Shown: positions 35,523 through 44,052 of the stretch, in pieces
How the letters are laid out: the number at the start of each line of letters is the position of its first letter
Numbering within the stretch: the first letter of the stretch is position 1
Origin: VYDC01 sp963667515
GTDB taxonomy: Bacteria; Chloroflexota; Dehalococcoidia; UBA2979
Assembly (NCBI GenBank): GCA_963667515.2
Contig: CAXXXY010000009.1
Location: forward strand, 85,214-149,213
Direction: 5' to 3'
DNA: 64,000 nt
Made by a program: the position numbers and the translations under genes
Notes under the pieces: model-generated
Told to the model about the DNA's origin: nothing
What the model saw: only the letters and a program-made list of their open reading frames with translations
Database searches by the model: none

Positions 35523-36008
35523 ATGAGCGAGAGAGCCCCCAGCGCGGCGGTCCCCCACGAGATCGAGGTCGAGCGCGCGATCCGCGCTAGCGGGCGCCGC
35601 CTCACCGCGCAGCGCTCGAAGATCCTCTCGGCGCTGCGCGCCTCGGGCGGGCACGCGACGGCGGAGCGGATCTACGCACGCGTCGGCGCGGCCGATCCGC
35701 ACGCCGGCATCTCGCTCTCGACGGTCTACCGCACGCTCGAGCAGTTCGCCGAGGTGCGTCTCGTCGCGCGGCTGGACGGCGGCTCGGGCAGCGCGAGCTA
35801 CGAGTGGCGCGACCCGGAGGCGCCGCACCAGCACCTGCTCTGCGGCGACTGCGGCACCGTCGCCGAGGTGGAGCTGCCGGAGCTCGTGGAGCTCGGCGAG
35901 CGCATCCGCGAGCGCACCGGCTTCGAGCCCGACATCCACCACCTGGGCATCGGTGGGCTCTGCACGCGCTGCTCGGCGCGGCGGCGTCGGGAGGCGCGCA
36001 GCGGCTGA
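35523..36008 (+). CDS. Fur-family metalloregulator (Zur/Fur type)
   Basis: A 161-residue DNA-binding metal sensor. Winged helix: RRLTAQRSKILSALRASGG and ISLSTVYRTLEQFAEVRL. The dimerisation/metal domain has HQHLLCGDCGTVAEVE, HHLGIGGLCTRC (two CxxC pairs, structural zinc) and several His. The ATG follows GCAGGAGCATCC. It lies 41 bp upstream of cbiM-N-Q, so it plausibly represses this transporter in response to metal; whether the metal is Co, Ni or Zn cannot be told. A classical Fur/Zur palindrome is not evident upstream. Confidence 0.9.
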   Translation: MSERAPSAAVPHEIEVERAIRASGRRLTAQRSKILSALRASGGHATAERIYARVGAADPHAGISLSTVYRTLEQFAEVRLVARLDGGSGSASYEWRDPEAPHQHLLCGDCGTVAEVELPELVELGERIRERTGFEPDIHHLGIGGLCTRCSARRRREARSG

Positions 36009-36049
36009 GCCGGGGGCGGCGAGGGCGCGGCGCGCTCGAGGGGGGCGAG

Positions 36050-36745
36050 ATGCTGGCAGCGGTGGGGGCGGCGGAGTTCGCGGCCGCGCGCGCGCCGGCG
36101 CTCCACATCCCCGACGGCTTCGTCGACGCGCCCGTCGCGGCGGGCGGCTGGCTCGTCGCCGCGCTCGCCGTGGGCGTCGCGGTGCGCCGCGTCGACCGCC
36201 GGCTGGAGGAGCGAGCCGTGCCGCTGATGGGCGTGATGGCGGCCTTCCTCTTCGCGGCGCAGCTCGTGAACTTCCCCGTCGCCGGCGGCTCCTCCGGGCA
36301 CCTGCTGGGCGGCGCGCTGGCGGCGATCCTGCTGGGGCCGTGGGCCGCGATCCTGGTGATGACGGCAGTGGTGGTGCTGCCGGCGCTGCTCTTCCAGGAC
36401 GGCGGGCTGCTGGCGATGGGCGTGAACATCGCGAACATGGGCGTCCTCACGGTGCTGCTCGGCGCCGCGGTCTACGGCGGCGCGCGGCGGCTCGGCGCGC
36501 GCGGCGCCGGGCTCGGCGTGGCGGCGTTCGCGGCGGCGTGGCTCTCCGTGGTGGCGGCGGCGGCGGCGACGGCGCTCCAGCTCGCGCTCTCCGACACCTC
36601 GACGCTGGGGGTGGCGCTGCCCGCGCTCGTCGGGGTGCACCTGCTGATCGGCGTCGGCGAGGGGCTGATCACGCTCGGCGCGCTCGCGCTGATCCGCAGC
36701 GCGCGCCCCGACCTCATCGCCGACCCGGTGCGGGCGGGGGCGTAG
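36050..36745 (+). CDS. cbiM: ECF transporter substrate-capture protein CbiM/NikM
   Basis: A 231-residue membrane protein that captures Co(II) or Ni(II) for an energy-coupling-factor transporter. The metal site is normally formed by the extreme N-terminus Met-His-Ile-Pro-(D/E)-Gly; here LHIPDGFVDAPVAAGGW follows an 18-residue leader ending APA, which could be cleaved as a signal peptide to leave Leu-His at the N-terminus. The other CbiM signatures are present: AAQLVNFPVAGGSSGHLLGG (metal-binding His) and FQDGGLLAMGVNIANMGV. About six helices. First of three overlapping or adjacent genes. Confidence 0.9.
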   Translation: MLAAVGAAEFAAARAPALHIPDGFVDAPVAAGGWLVAALAVGVAVRRVDRRLEERAVPLMGVMAAFLFAAQLVNFPVAGGSSGHLLGGALAAILLGPWAAILVMTAVVVLPALLFQDGGLLAMGVNIANMGVLTVLLGAAVYGGARRLGARGAGLGVAAFAAAWLSVVAAAAATALQLALSDTSTLGVALPALVGVHLLIGVGEGLITLGALALIRSARPDLIADPVRAGA

Positions 36746-36747
36746 CG

Positions 36748-37122
36748 GTGTCGCGCGGGAGCCTGGCGCTGCTCGCGGGCGGCCTCGCGGTCGCGCTGGT
36801 GGTCGTGCTGCTGCTCGCGCCGAACGCCTCGACGGCGCCCGACGGCCTCGAGCGCGTCGCCGCCGACGAGGGCTTCGCGGACGCCGCCGAGGACGCCCCC
36901 TTCGAGCTGCTCCCCGGCTACTCGATCCCCGGCGTCGACGACGCGGCCGCGAGCCGGGTGCTCGCGGCGCTCGTCGGCACGCTCGCGGTGGCCGCGATCG
37001 CGCTGGGCGGCGGCTGGGCGCTGCGGCGCTGCACGCCCCCCGTCGAGCCCGTCCGCGAGCCGGCCGTCGAGGCCCGCGAGCACGACGCCGCCCTCGACGC
37101 GCCGGCCGCGCGGCAGCGGTAG
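36748..37122 (+). CDS. cbiN: CbiN/PDGLE-domain component of the metal transporter
   Basis: A 124-residue protein with two membrane helices (LALLAGGLAVALVVVLLLAP and VLAALVGTLAVAAIALGGGW) bracketing an external loop that starts with the diagnostic APDGLERVA (PDGLE motif) and holds FELLPGYSIPGV. CbiN activates CbiM. The C-terminal tail is charged and cytoplasmic. The GTG starts two bases after the cbiM stop, so the genes are translationally coupled. Confidence 0.88.
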   Translation: MSRGSLALLAGGLAVALVVVLLLAPNASTAPDGLERVAADEGFADAAEDAPFELLPGYSIPGVDDAAASRVLAALVGTLAVAAIALGGGWALRRCTPPVEPVREPAVEAREHDAALDAPAARQR

Positions 37123-37129
37123 CGGCCGC

Positions 37130-37861
37130 GTGGCGAGCGGCCTCGCCCTCGATCGCTACGTCGAGCGCGCGAGCGCGCTGCACCGCGCGGACGCGCGCGC
37201 GAAGCTGCCGGCGGCGCTCGGCTACGTCGTCGCGATCGCCCTCACCCGCGAGGGCGACGGGCTCACGCTCGCGCTGCTGGCGGCGCCGCTCATGGCGCTC
37301 GTCGCGCTCTCGCGTCTGCCGCCGGCGCTGGTGCTGCGCCGCTCGCTGATCGCGGCGCCGTTCCTGCTCGTGGCGCTGCCGCTGCTCGTGACGCGCGAGG
37401 GGGAGACGCTCGCCACGCTGCCCGTGGTCGGCTGGGAGGCGACGGAGGAGGGCGCGCGCGCCGTGCTCACCATCGTCGCGAGGTCATGGCTCTCGGTGGT
37501 CGTCGCGGTGTTGCTCACGGCCAGCACGCCGCTGCCGGCGCTGCTGGGGGCGTTGCGCTGGCTGCACGTGCCGCGGCTGCTGGTGGCCATCGTCGCCTTC
37601 GCCTACCGCTACCTCTTCGTCGTCGCCGACGAGGCTGGGCGCATGCTGCGCGCCCGCGCGAGCCGCAGCGCCGCGCTCCCCGGCCGCCGCGCGGGGCGCT
37701 CGCTGCGCTGGCGCGCGCGCGTCGCCGGCCACCTCGCGGGGACGCTCTTCGTGCGCAGCGTCGACCGCGGCGAGCGGGTGCACGCGGCGATGCTCGCGCG
37801 CGGCTACGACGGCGAGGTGCGCTCGCTCGCGCCGCCGCCGCCGACAGCGGGACGTGGCTGA
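37130..37861 (+). CDS. cbiQ: ECF transporter transmembrane component CbiQ
   Basis: A 243-residue T component that links the capture protein to the ATPases. Helices include LGYVVAIALT and FLLVALPLLV, and the coupling motif AAMLARGYDGEV near the end is the conserved Ala-Arg-Gly helix that docks on CbiO. The frame ends shortly after it (APPPPTAGRG). The expected next gene, the ATPase cbiO, is absent; the frame runs directly into the middle of an MFS gene, suggesting that a deletion or assembly join lies at about 37840. If so, the last few CbiQ residues may be foreign. Confidence 0.85.
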   Translation: MASGLALDRYVERASALHRADARAKLPAALGYVVAIALTREGDGLTLALLAAPLMALVALSRLPPALVLRRSLIAAPFLLVALPLLVTREGETLATLPVVGWEATEEGARAVLTIVARSWLSVVVAVLLTASTPLPALLGALRWLHVPRLLVAIVAFAYRYLFVVADEAGRMLRARASRSAALPGRRAGRSLRWRARVAGHLAGTLFVRSVDRGERVHAAMLARGYDGEVRSLAPPPPTAGRG

Positions 37862-39081
37862 TCGGCGCACGCGCGGTGATGGGCGGCGGCGCCGCGCTCA
37901 TGATGCCGGCCACGCTCGCCGTGCTGGTCGACATCTTCCCGCGCGAGGAGCGCGGCCGCGCGATCGGCGCCTGGGCCGCGATCGCCGGGGTGGGGCTGGG
38001 CCTCGGCCCGCTGCTGGGCGGCGTGCTCATCGAGTACTTCGACTGGCGCGCCGTCTTCCTCGTGAACCTGCCGATCGTGGCGCTCGCGCTGGGGGCTGGG
38101 CTCGCGCTCGTCCCCGACAGCCGCGACCCCGCGCCGCCGCCGCTCGATCTGCCGAGGGCGGCGCTCTCGGTGGGCGCGGTGACGCTGCTCGTCTTCGCCA
38201 TCATCGAGGCGCCGGCCCGCGGCTGGGGCGACCCCGCGGTGCTGGGCGCGTTCGCGGCCGCGCTGGCGCTCGGCGGCGCCTTCCTCACGCGCGAGGCGCG
38301 GACGCCGCACCCGCTGCTCGACCTCGGCTACTTCCGCCAGCCGCGCTTCGCGGGGGGCGCGCTCGCGGTCAGCGTCGCGTTCTTCGCGCTCTTCGGGATG
38401 GTCTTCGGCTTCACGCAGTACCTGCAGCTGGTGCAGGGGAACAGCGCGCTGGAGGCCGGGCTGCGCACCTCGCCGATCGCGCTGGGGCTGATGCTGGGCG
38501 CGGGCGTCGCGCCGCGGCTCGTCGTGCGCTTCGGCACGACCACGGTGGTGGTGGCCGGCCTCGTCGCGCTCGCCCTAGCGCTGGCGAGCATGGCGCTGTG
38601 GACGCCCGGCACCTCGTACGCCGCCGTGGGGCCGACGATCGTGCTCGTCGCGCTGGCGATGGGGCTGATCGTCGCGCCCGCCGCCGACGCGGTGATGGGC
38701 GCGACCCGCGAGGCGCAGCTCGGCGTCGGCTCGGCGATCCACGACGTGACGCGGCAGCTGGCGGGGGCGCTGGGCGTCGCGGTCGTCGGCTCCGCGCTCG
38801 CCGCGATCTACGCGCGCCGCATCGAGGGGGCGACGGCGACGCTGCCCGAGGCGGCGCGAGAGGGCACACGCGACTCCGTGGGCGGCGCGCTGGAGGTCGC
38901 CGCGGCGCTGCCCGCCGGCGAGGCGGCGGCGCTCGTCGAGGCTGCTCGCGGCGCCTTCGCCGACGCCTTCGGGATCGCGGTGCTGCTCGGCGTCGGCGTG
39001 GCGCTGGCGGGCGCGCTCGCCCTCGCGCGCCTGCTCCCGCCGCGCGAGGGGGAGAGCGCGCCCGCCGTGCGCGCCCCCTAG
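37843..39081 (+). pseudogene. MFS transporter (EmrB/QacA type) lacking its N-terminal part
   Basis: The DHA2-like sequence starts abruptly at TWLIGARAVMGGGAALMMPA, which in the family is about helix 4, after some 90-100 residues containing helices 1-3. It continues normally through EERGRAIGAWAAIAGVGLGLGPLLGG (conserved motif C region), DWRAVFLVNLP and about ten further helices to AIYARRIEG and the stop at 39079-39081. No start with a ribosome-binding site exists at the break, where the sequence merges with cbiQ. The same frame stays open for about 55 codons beyond the TAG, so the stop itself could also be a change. Confidence 0.82.
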
Positions 39082-39235
39082 GAGCGGCCCCCCGCGGCGC
39101 TCGACGGCGCTCGCGACGCCGCCGGCGCGGCGCTGGGGCACGAGTGGCTGCGCGAGCTGGGGCGGCGATCCCTCGGGACCGCGCCGCGCGAAGACGAGCA
39201 CGAGGACGAGGCGCCGCGCAGCCCCTGGCGCGCCG

Positions 39236-39925
39236 TCAGCCGCCCGCCTCGATGAGCGCGCGCGCCCGCGCGATCACCGCGTCGAGCATCGGCTCCGTGA
39301 GGCGGCCGGTGAAGGTATTCTGCTGGCTCGGGTGGTAGGTCGCGAGCAGCGTGCGCCCTCCCGCGAGCTCCACCTCCGCGCCGTGGCCGAAGCGCGGGCG
39401 CGGCCGCAGCCCCTCGAACGCCGCGACGGCGGCGAAGCCGATCCCCCCGAGCGCCAGCAGCACCCGCGCCCGCGGCAGCAGCGCGAGCTCGCGGCGCAGG
39501 TAGGGCTCGCAGCGCGCGTGCTCCTCTGGTAATGGGCAGTTTCCGGGCGGGGCGCAGCGCACCGGCGCTGTGACATAAGCGTCAAGCAGTCGTAAGCCGT
39601 CGTTCGCGTGGGTCGCCGTCGGCTGGCTCGCGAAGCCGCCGCGGTGCAACGCGCGGTAGAGCCAGTCGCCCGAGCGATCGCCAGTGAACATGCGCCCCGT
39701 GCGGTTCGCGCCGTGCGCCGCCGGCGCCAGCCCGACCAGCACCAGCCGCGCCCGCGGATCGCCGAAGCCGGGCACCGGGCGACCCCAGTACTCCTGGTCG
39801 CGGTAAGCGGCGCGGCGCTCCCGAGCCACGCGCTCCCGCCACTCCACGAGGCGCGGGCAGAGGCGGCAGCCGACCACGTCCGCGCGCAGGCGCTCGAGGG
39901 TGTCGCGAGGGCTGTCTGCAGGCAT
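39236..39925 (-). CDS. Family 5 uracil-DNA glycosylase (UdgB-like)
   Basis: A 229-residue iron-sulfur uracil-DNA glycosylase that removes uracil and other deaminated bases. The [4Fe-4S] ligands include GCRLCPRLVEW and CAPPGNCPLPEEHARCEPYL; the family 5 active-site segment is GLAPAAHGANRTGRMFTGD, and motif 2 is ATYHPSQQNTF (H-P-S). The ATG at 39925 begins MPADSPRDTLERLRADVVGC. It is convergent with the MFS fragment and divergent from the trehalose-synthase-like gene. Confidence 0.92.
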   Translation of the reverse strand: MPADSPRDTLERLRADVVGCRLCPRLVEWRERVARERRAAYRDQEYWGRPVPGFGDPRARLVLVGLAPAAHGANRTGRMFTGDRSGDWLYRALHRGGFASQPTATHANDGLRLLDAYVTAPVRCAPPGNCPLPEEHARCEPYLRRELALLPRARVLLALGGIGFAAVAAFEGLRPRPRFGHGAEVELAGGRTLLATYHPSQQNTFTGRLTEPMLDAVIARARALIEAGG

Positions 39926-41433
39926 GTGAAGCAGGGTACGATCGTCGTTTGTGCCAGTGCGCGTGGCGGGCGTTCGCCGCCGCCACGCGCACCGCGCGAG
40001 GCGGGTCCAACGGCACGTGCGCGAGCGCTCCACCGCCCATCGACCGGCGGGCCGCCTAATGGGCGGGCTGCGGCGCCGACGCGGGCGCCCGACTATCCAG
40101 CAGGGGCGCTCACCGCGCCACCGGGACGAGGTGTATGTCGATGATGCAGGAGCCGCCGCCGGTGCAGGAGGTGGTGATCGCCGCCGAGTCCGTGCGCCGC
40201 TTCGAGCCGATCCTCGGCTTCGAGTGGATCCGTGGCGCGGAGAAGACGGCAGAGCACGTCCGCGGGCGCTTGCGCGGCCGCACCGTGTGGAACGTGAACT
40301 CGACCGCGGTGGGCGGCGGCGTCGCGGAGATGCTGCCCTCGCTCCTGGGCTACGTGCGCGGGATGGGGATCGACTCGCGCTGGCTCGTCATCGGCGGCGA
40401 GCCGGACTTCTTCGGCGTCACCAAGCGGCTGCACCACGCGCTGCACGGCTCGGCCGGCGACGGCCGCCCGCTGGGCGATGAGGAGCGCGCGATCTACGAG
40501 GCGGTGCAGCTCCACAACGCGCCGCAGCTGCTGGGCATGGTGGAGCCCGGCGACGTCGTGATCCTGCACGACCCGCAGACCGCCGGCCTCGCGCCGTCCC
40601 TCGCCGAGGCGGGCGCCGTGGTCGCGTGGCGCTGCCACATCGGCCACGACGTCACGAACGAGGAGGTCGACCGCGGCTGGTCCTTCCTCGCGCCCTACCT
40701 GCAGGATGTTCCCGCCTACGTCTTCTCGCGCGAGGCCTACGTGCCGCGCCAGCTCGACGCGAGCCGCGCGATGGTGTTCGCGCCCTCAATCGACCCCTTC
40801 AGCCCGAAGAACGAGGAGCTGAGCGAGGAGACGATCCGCGCGATCCTGATGCACATCGGCCTCGTGGACGGCCCCCGCGCCGAGGGCGCCGTCTCCTTCG
40901 TCGGCGCCGACGGCACGGTGCGCTCGGTGCACCGCCACGCGCAGGTCGTCCGCGAGGGCCGGGCCCCCTCGTGGGAGACGCCGCTGATCACGCAGGTCTC
41001 GCGCTGGGACCCGCTGAAGGACCCGGTCGGCGTGATCGAGGGCTTCCGCTCGCTCGTCATGAGCGGGCGTGCCGGCGACGCCGAGCTGGTGCTGGCGGGG
41101 CCGGACGTGACCGCGGTCTCCGACGACCCGGAAGGCCAGCAGGTGCTCGCCTCCGCCGTGGAGGCGTGGCACGCGCTCCCGCCGGAGGTGCGCGGCCGCG
41201 TGCACCTCGCGCAGCTCCCCACCGACGACGTGCAGGAGAACGCGGCGATGGTGAACGCGCTCCAGCGTCACTCGGCCGTGATCGTCCAGAAGAGCCTCAA
41301 CGAGGGCTTCGGCCTCACCGTCACCGAGGCGATGTGGAAGGGCCGCCCCGTGGTCGCGAGCGCTGTGGGCGGCATCCGCGACCAGATCGAGGGTGTACCG
41401 CTCCTGGTTTCTTGGACACATCGCTGGCGGTAA

Positions 41434-42333
41434 TCATGCGGCCGCCCCGGTGCGCGGCGAGAGCGCCTCGCGGACGGCGGCTGGGGTGCGGTGGCCGTGC
41501 CGTTCGACGAGCCAGTGCTGGTTGTAGCGCTGCTTGAAGGCGAGCAGCGCCTGGCGTAGCTCCTCCACCGTCTCGAAGTGCTCCACCCACAGCAGCTGCT
41601 CCTTCAGCGTGCGGATGAAGCGTTCCGCGCAGCCGTTGCCCTCGGGCGCGGCTACGAAGGACGGGCTGGAGCGGATGCCGAGGAAGCGCAGCTCCTCCTG
41701 AAAGTGGTCGCTCAGGTACTGGCTGCCGTGGTCGTGGCGGAGAGCGAGTCCCCGCGCGAGGTCCGCCTCGTAGCCGTCGAAGTGCTCCCGGAGCCCCTGC
41801 CGCAGCGGCTCCAGCGCCTCGAAGCGCGTGCCCGGTCGCGCCGCGTGGATGCCGATGCACTCCTGCGTGCAGTGATCGACGGCGATGAAGACGGTGGCGT
41901 TCCCCTCGCGGGTGGTGAGGCAGGAGGTCGCGTCGGTCCCCCACATCTCGTCAGGCCGCTCGGTGGTGATCGTCCCGTCGTGCACCCGCGGTCCGCGCCG
42001 ACGCCCGACGCGGGTCGGGGCGAGCAGTCCCGCCTCCCGCATCAGCCGCAGCACCCGGCCCTTCGAGGTGCGCACACCGGCCAGCCGCAGCCGCGCCCAC
42101 ACCTTGCGGTAGCCCTCGCCCGTGAACGGGGAGGCGGCGAGCACAGCTCGGACCTGCTCCGTGAGAGCCTCGTCCGTCCACGCCTGCCTCGGCCCGCGCT
42201 TCGCTGCTGGCCGCAGAGGCCGTCGCGCCCGTGCCCGCCGCTCGTAGACGGTCGAGCGCGGGACCTCCCACAGCTGGCAGATGCGCGTCGTGCCGTACGG
42301 CCGTCCCGTGGAGGGCGAGGTGGTTCGACTCAT
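41434..42333 (-). CDS. IS3-family transposase OrfB, copy 2
   Basis: Predicted protein identical to OrfB of copy 1: HTH_21-like N-terminus, integrase core with D in MWGTDAT, D in RHDHGSQ and E in GCAERFI, and C-terminal YNQHWLVERHGHRTP. The start overlaps the orfA stop (TGATG). It is full length and potentially active. Confidence 0.9.
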   Translation of the reverse strand: MSRTTSPSTGRPYGTTRICQLWEVPRSTVYERRARARRPLRPAAKRGPRQAWTDEALTEQVRAVLAASPFTGEGYRKVWARLRLAGVRTSKGRVLRLMREAGLLAPTRVGRRRGPRVHDGTITTERPDEMWGTDATSCLTTREGNATVFIAVDHCTQECIGIHAARPGTRFEALEPLRQGLREHFDGYEADLARGLALRHDHGSQYLSDHFQEELRFLGIRSSPSFVAAPEGNGCAERFIRTLKEQLLWVEHFETVEELRQALLAFKQRYNQHWLVERHGHRTPAAVREALSPRTGAAA

Positions 42334-42683
42334 CACCTCGACCTCCGGCGTGCCAAAGGGAGTCCTGCCTCCAGCTGATGCGCGCGCTGGAGCAGGAGCT
42401 CGTTCGCCATCGTGATCTCGCCGACTTTCGCCTGCAGTCGGTGGATCTCCTCGTCACGCTCGTCGGCAGGCCGGCTCGTGAGCGAGGCCCGGCCGGCGGC
42501 GAGGAAGCGCTCGCGCCACTGCGACAGCGTCGCTGCGGTCACCCCCAGCTCGCGCGAGAGCGCGTCCAACTCCTCGCCGCGCAGCAGCCTCAGCACCGCC
42601 TCGCTCTTCCGTCGCGAGGAGAAGCGACCGCGTTCCGTTCGCGACGCACTACGCCCGTTCAATCCCTGTGCGGAGCTGGTCAT
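42333..42683 (-). CDS. IS3-family OrfA, copy 2
   Basis: Same 116-residue helix-turn-helix/leucine-zipper protein as in copy 1, except WRERFLAAG where copy 1 has WRERLLAAG. ATG at 42683 after a GAGGAGG ribosome-binding site; its stop overlaps orfB. Confidence 0.88.
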   Translation of the reverse strand: MTSSAQGLNGRSASRTERGRFSSRRKSEAVLRLLRGEELDALSRELGVTAATLSQWRERFLAAGRASLTSRPADERDEEIHRLQAKVGEITMANELLLQRAHQLEAGLPLARRRSR

Positions 42684-42947
42684 GGACACCTCCTCTGCCG
42701 GGGCAGCCTGCCCCAATCAGGTGTCCAAGAAAACCGTGGACCGGGAGAAGGGCGGCATCTCCGGCGTGCTGCTGGAGGACGCGCGCGACACGGAGGCGTA
42801 CACCGGGGCGCTGGCGGGGCTGATCGCCGACGGCGAGCGCGCCGCCGCGATCGGCCAGGCCGCCAAAGAGCGCGTGCGCGACCGCTACCTCGGCGTCCGC
42901 CACCTCATGCAGTACGCGGAGCTGCTGGAGCGCGCCGGGGCCTGGTA

Positions 42948-43107
42948 GCGAGCGTTCCGCTCGACCCTAGCGGGCTGCCGCTTCTCACAGGAGGGCGGCA
43001 GTATTCGCGTGCGGCGCGCGGCGGCGAAGGGGCTCTCGCGAGCGTGGCGCGGGAGCCGAGGCCCTCTTGCAGGAGCGGCAACCCTCACCGTCAAGCGGGA
43101 CGCTCGC
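42948..43107. repeat. Intergenic inverted-repeat element B (about 41-bp arms)
   Basis: The left arm (42948 to about 42989, beginning GCGAGCGTTCCGCTCGAC) and the right arm (43067-43107) are imperfect reverse complements, matching at roughly 30 of 41 positions, around about 78 bp. The arms are clearly related to those of element A at 31148-31411: both contain AGCGTTCCGCT, then GGGCTGCCGCTYCT. It begins at the last base of the stop codon of the interrupted trehalose-synthase-like gene and ends 80 bp before the next start. Confidence 0.65.
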
Positions 43108-43187
43108 GCCCTTCCGTTCGCGTCACGTTGCCGGCGCGCCGCCGCTCGGCGCATAGTGCGCGCCGCAAGCGACGGGCGGGCAGCGCC

Positions 43188-43871
43188 ATGCAGGTACGGG
43201 TCGTCACGCTGACCGGCCACCTCGGCTCCATGGGCGAGGTGGCGACGCTGGTGGCGCGCGACCTCGGCTTCCAGCTCGCGGGGCGCGAGCTGATGATCGA
43301 GGCCGCGAGCGCGCTCGGCTGGACCGAGCAGCAGGTCGAGGCCTTCGACGAGCGCACCGGCGGCGCCGGCGGCCGGCTCACCCGCTTCCTGCACCGCCTC
43401 ATCGAGCAGTCGGCGGCCTCGGGGCTCGACCCCAGCGGTCTGGAGGCGACGTTCGCCTCCAGCTACGGCGATACCTCCGCACCCGAGATGCGCGCCTCGG
43501 ACCGCCTCTACTTCGACACGCTGACCTCGGTGATGCGCGCGCTGGCCGAGGAGGGCGGCGTGGTGCTGGTGGGCCGCGGCGGGCAGGCGCTCTTCGCCGA
43601 TCGCGAGGACACCGTGCACGTGCGCGTCGCCTGCGCGGCGGAGGAGCGCGCGCGCCGCGTCGCCGCCCGCGAGCGCATCGAGGAGCAGCAGGCGCGCGCC
43701 CGCGTGGAGGAGTCCGACCGCGAGCGCGAGGCGTGGCACGAGAAGTACTTCGGCATCGACTACCGCTCCCCCTACCACTACCACCTGGTGGTGAACACGG
43801 GGCCGCTCACGGACGTGCTGGCGGCGCAGCTCATCGTCGCGGCCGTACGCGGCCTCGAGGCTGCGCGCTAG
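43188..43871 (+). CDS. Cytidylate-kinase-like family protein
   Basis: A 227-residue P-loop-type protein of the cytidylate-kinase-like group: VVTLTGHLGSMGEVATLVARDL takes the place of the Walker A region (the canonical GxxGxGK(S/T) is absent, with GHLGSMG instead), followed by YFDTLTSVMRALAEEGGVVL, VLVGRGGQALFADRED and HVRVACAAEERARRVAARE. The C-terminal HEKYFGIDYRSPYHYHLVVNT is typical. The role in this group is unclear; nucleotide phosphorylation is an assumption. It stands alone, upstream of an OmpR-type regulator. Confidence 0.78.
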   Translation: MQVRVVTLTGHLGSMGEVATLVARDLGFQLAGRELMIEAASALGWTEQQVEAFDERTGGAGGRLTRFLHRLIEQSAASGLDPSGLEATFASSYGDTSAPEMRASDRLYFDTLTSVMRALAEEGGVVLVGRGGQALFADREDTVHVRVACAAEERARRVAARERIEEQQARARVEESDREREAWHEKYFGIDYRSPYHYHLVVNTGPLTDVLAAQLIVAAVRGLEAAR

Positions 43872-44052
43872 CGCCCGCCTGCCCGCCGCCCGCCCCTCAG
43901 CCCTGCGGCGCGCGCTGCGACCTCCAGAGCGCCTGTCAGGTTGCCGATGATTACCACGAGCGTTGGAGTCGTCGCCCGCAGCGGGAGGGCGACTCCGCGA
44001 TCCTCGAACGGACCGCGGCGCAGGACGCGCCGCACGCGGACGGCGGGTGACG

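Larger units (their letters stand above)
41394..42748 (-). mobile_element. IS3-family insertion sequence, copy 2 (1355 bp)
   Basis: Same length, ends and gene content as the copy in cheA (5897-7251), with only a few base differences. The target duplication is AGGG (41390-41393 and 42749-42752). It lies in the same orientation relative to the host gene as copy 1: the transposase genes oppose the interrupted gene. The host frame enters the element in the same phase in both cases and ends after 12 extra residues (VPLLVSWTHRWR). Confidence 0.92.
40135..42948 (+). pseudogene. GT4 trehalose-synthase-like glycosyltransferase, split by IS3-family copy 2
   Basis: Removing 41394-42748 and one AGGG gives a 484-residue frame (RDQIEGGISGVLLED). 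The N-terminal WNVNSTAVGGGVAEMLPSLL and WLVIGGEPDFFGVTKRLHHA match the TreT group, which joins NDP-glucose and glucose to make trehalose. Further motifs are WRCHIGHDVTN, TQVSRWDPLKDPVGVIEGF and the donor-site EGFGLTVTEAMWKGRPVVAS. The insertion cuts after that motif and removes the last 60 or so residues of the Rossmann domain, so the truncated product is probably inactive. Trehalose or a related glucoside is the likely product. Confidence 0.87.

Noticed and set aside
36032..37183. A 461-codon minus-strand frame opposite cbiM-N
   Set aside because: Arg/Ala/Pro-rich antisense shadow; the plus-strand frames carry CbiM, PDGLE and CbiQ signatures with coupled starts.
39082..39253. An open extension of the MFS frame after the TAG stop (about 55 codons)
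   Set aside because: Composition is plausible (HEWLRELGRRSLG) but there is no start or recognised family, and it overlaps the convergent glycosylase end; kept only as a remark.
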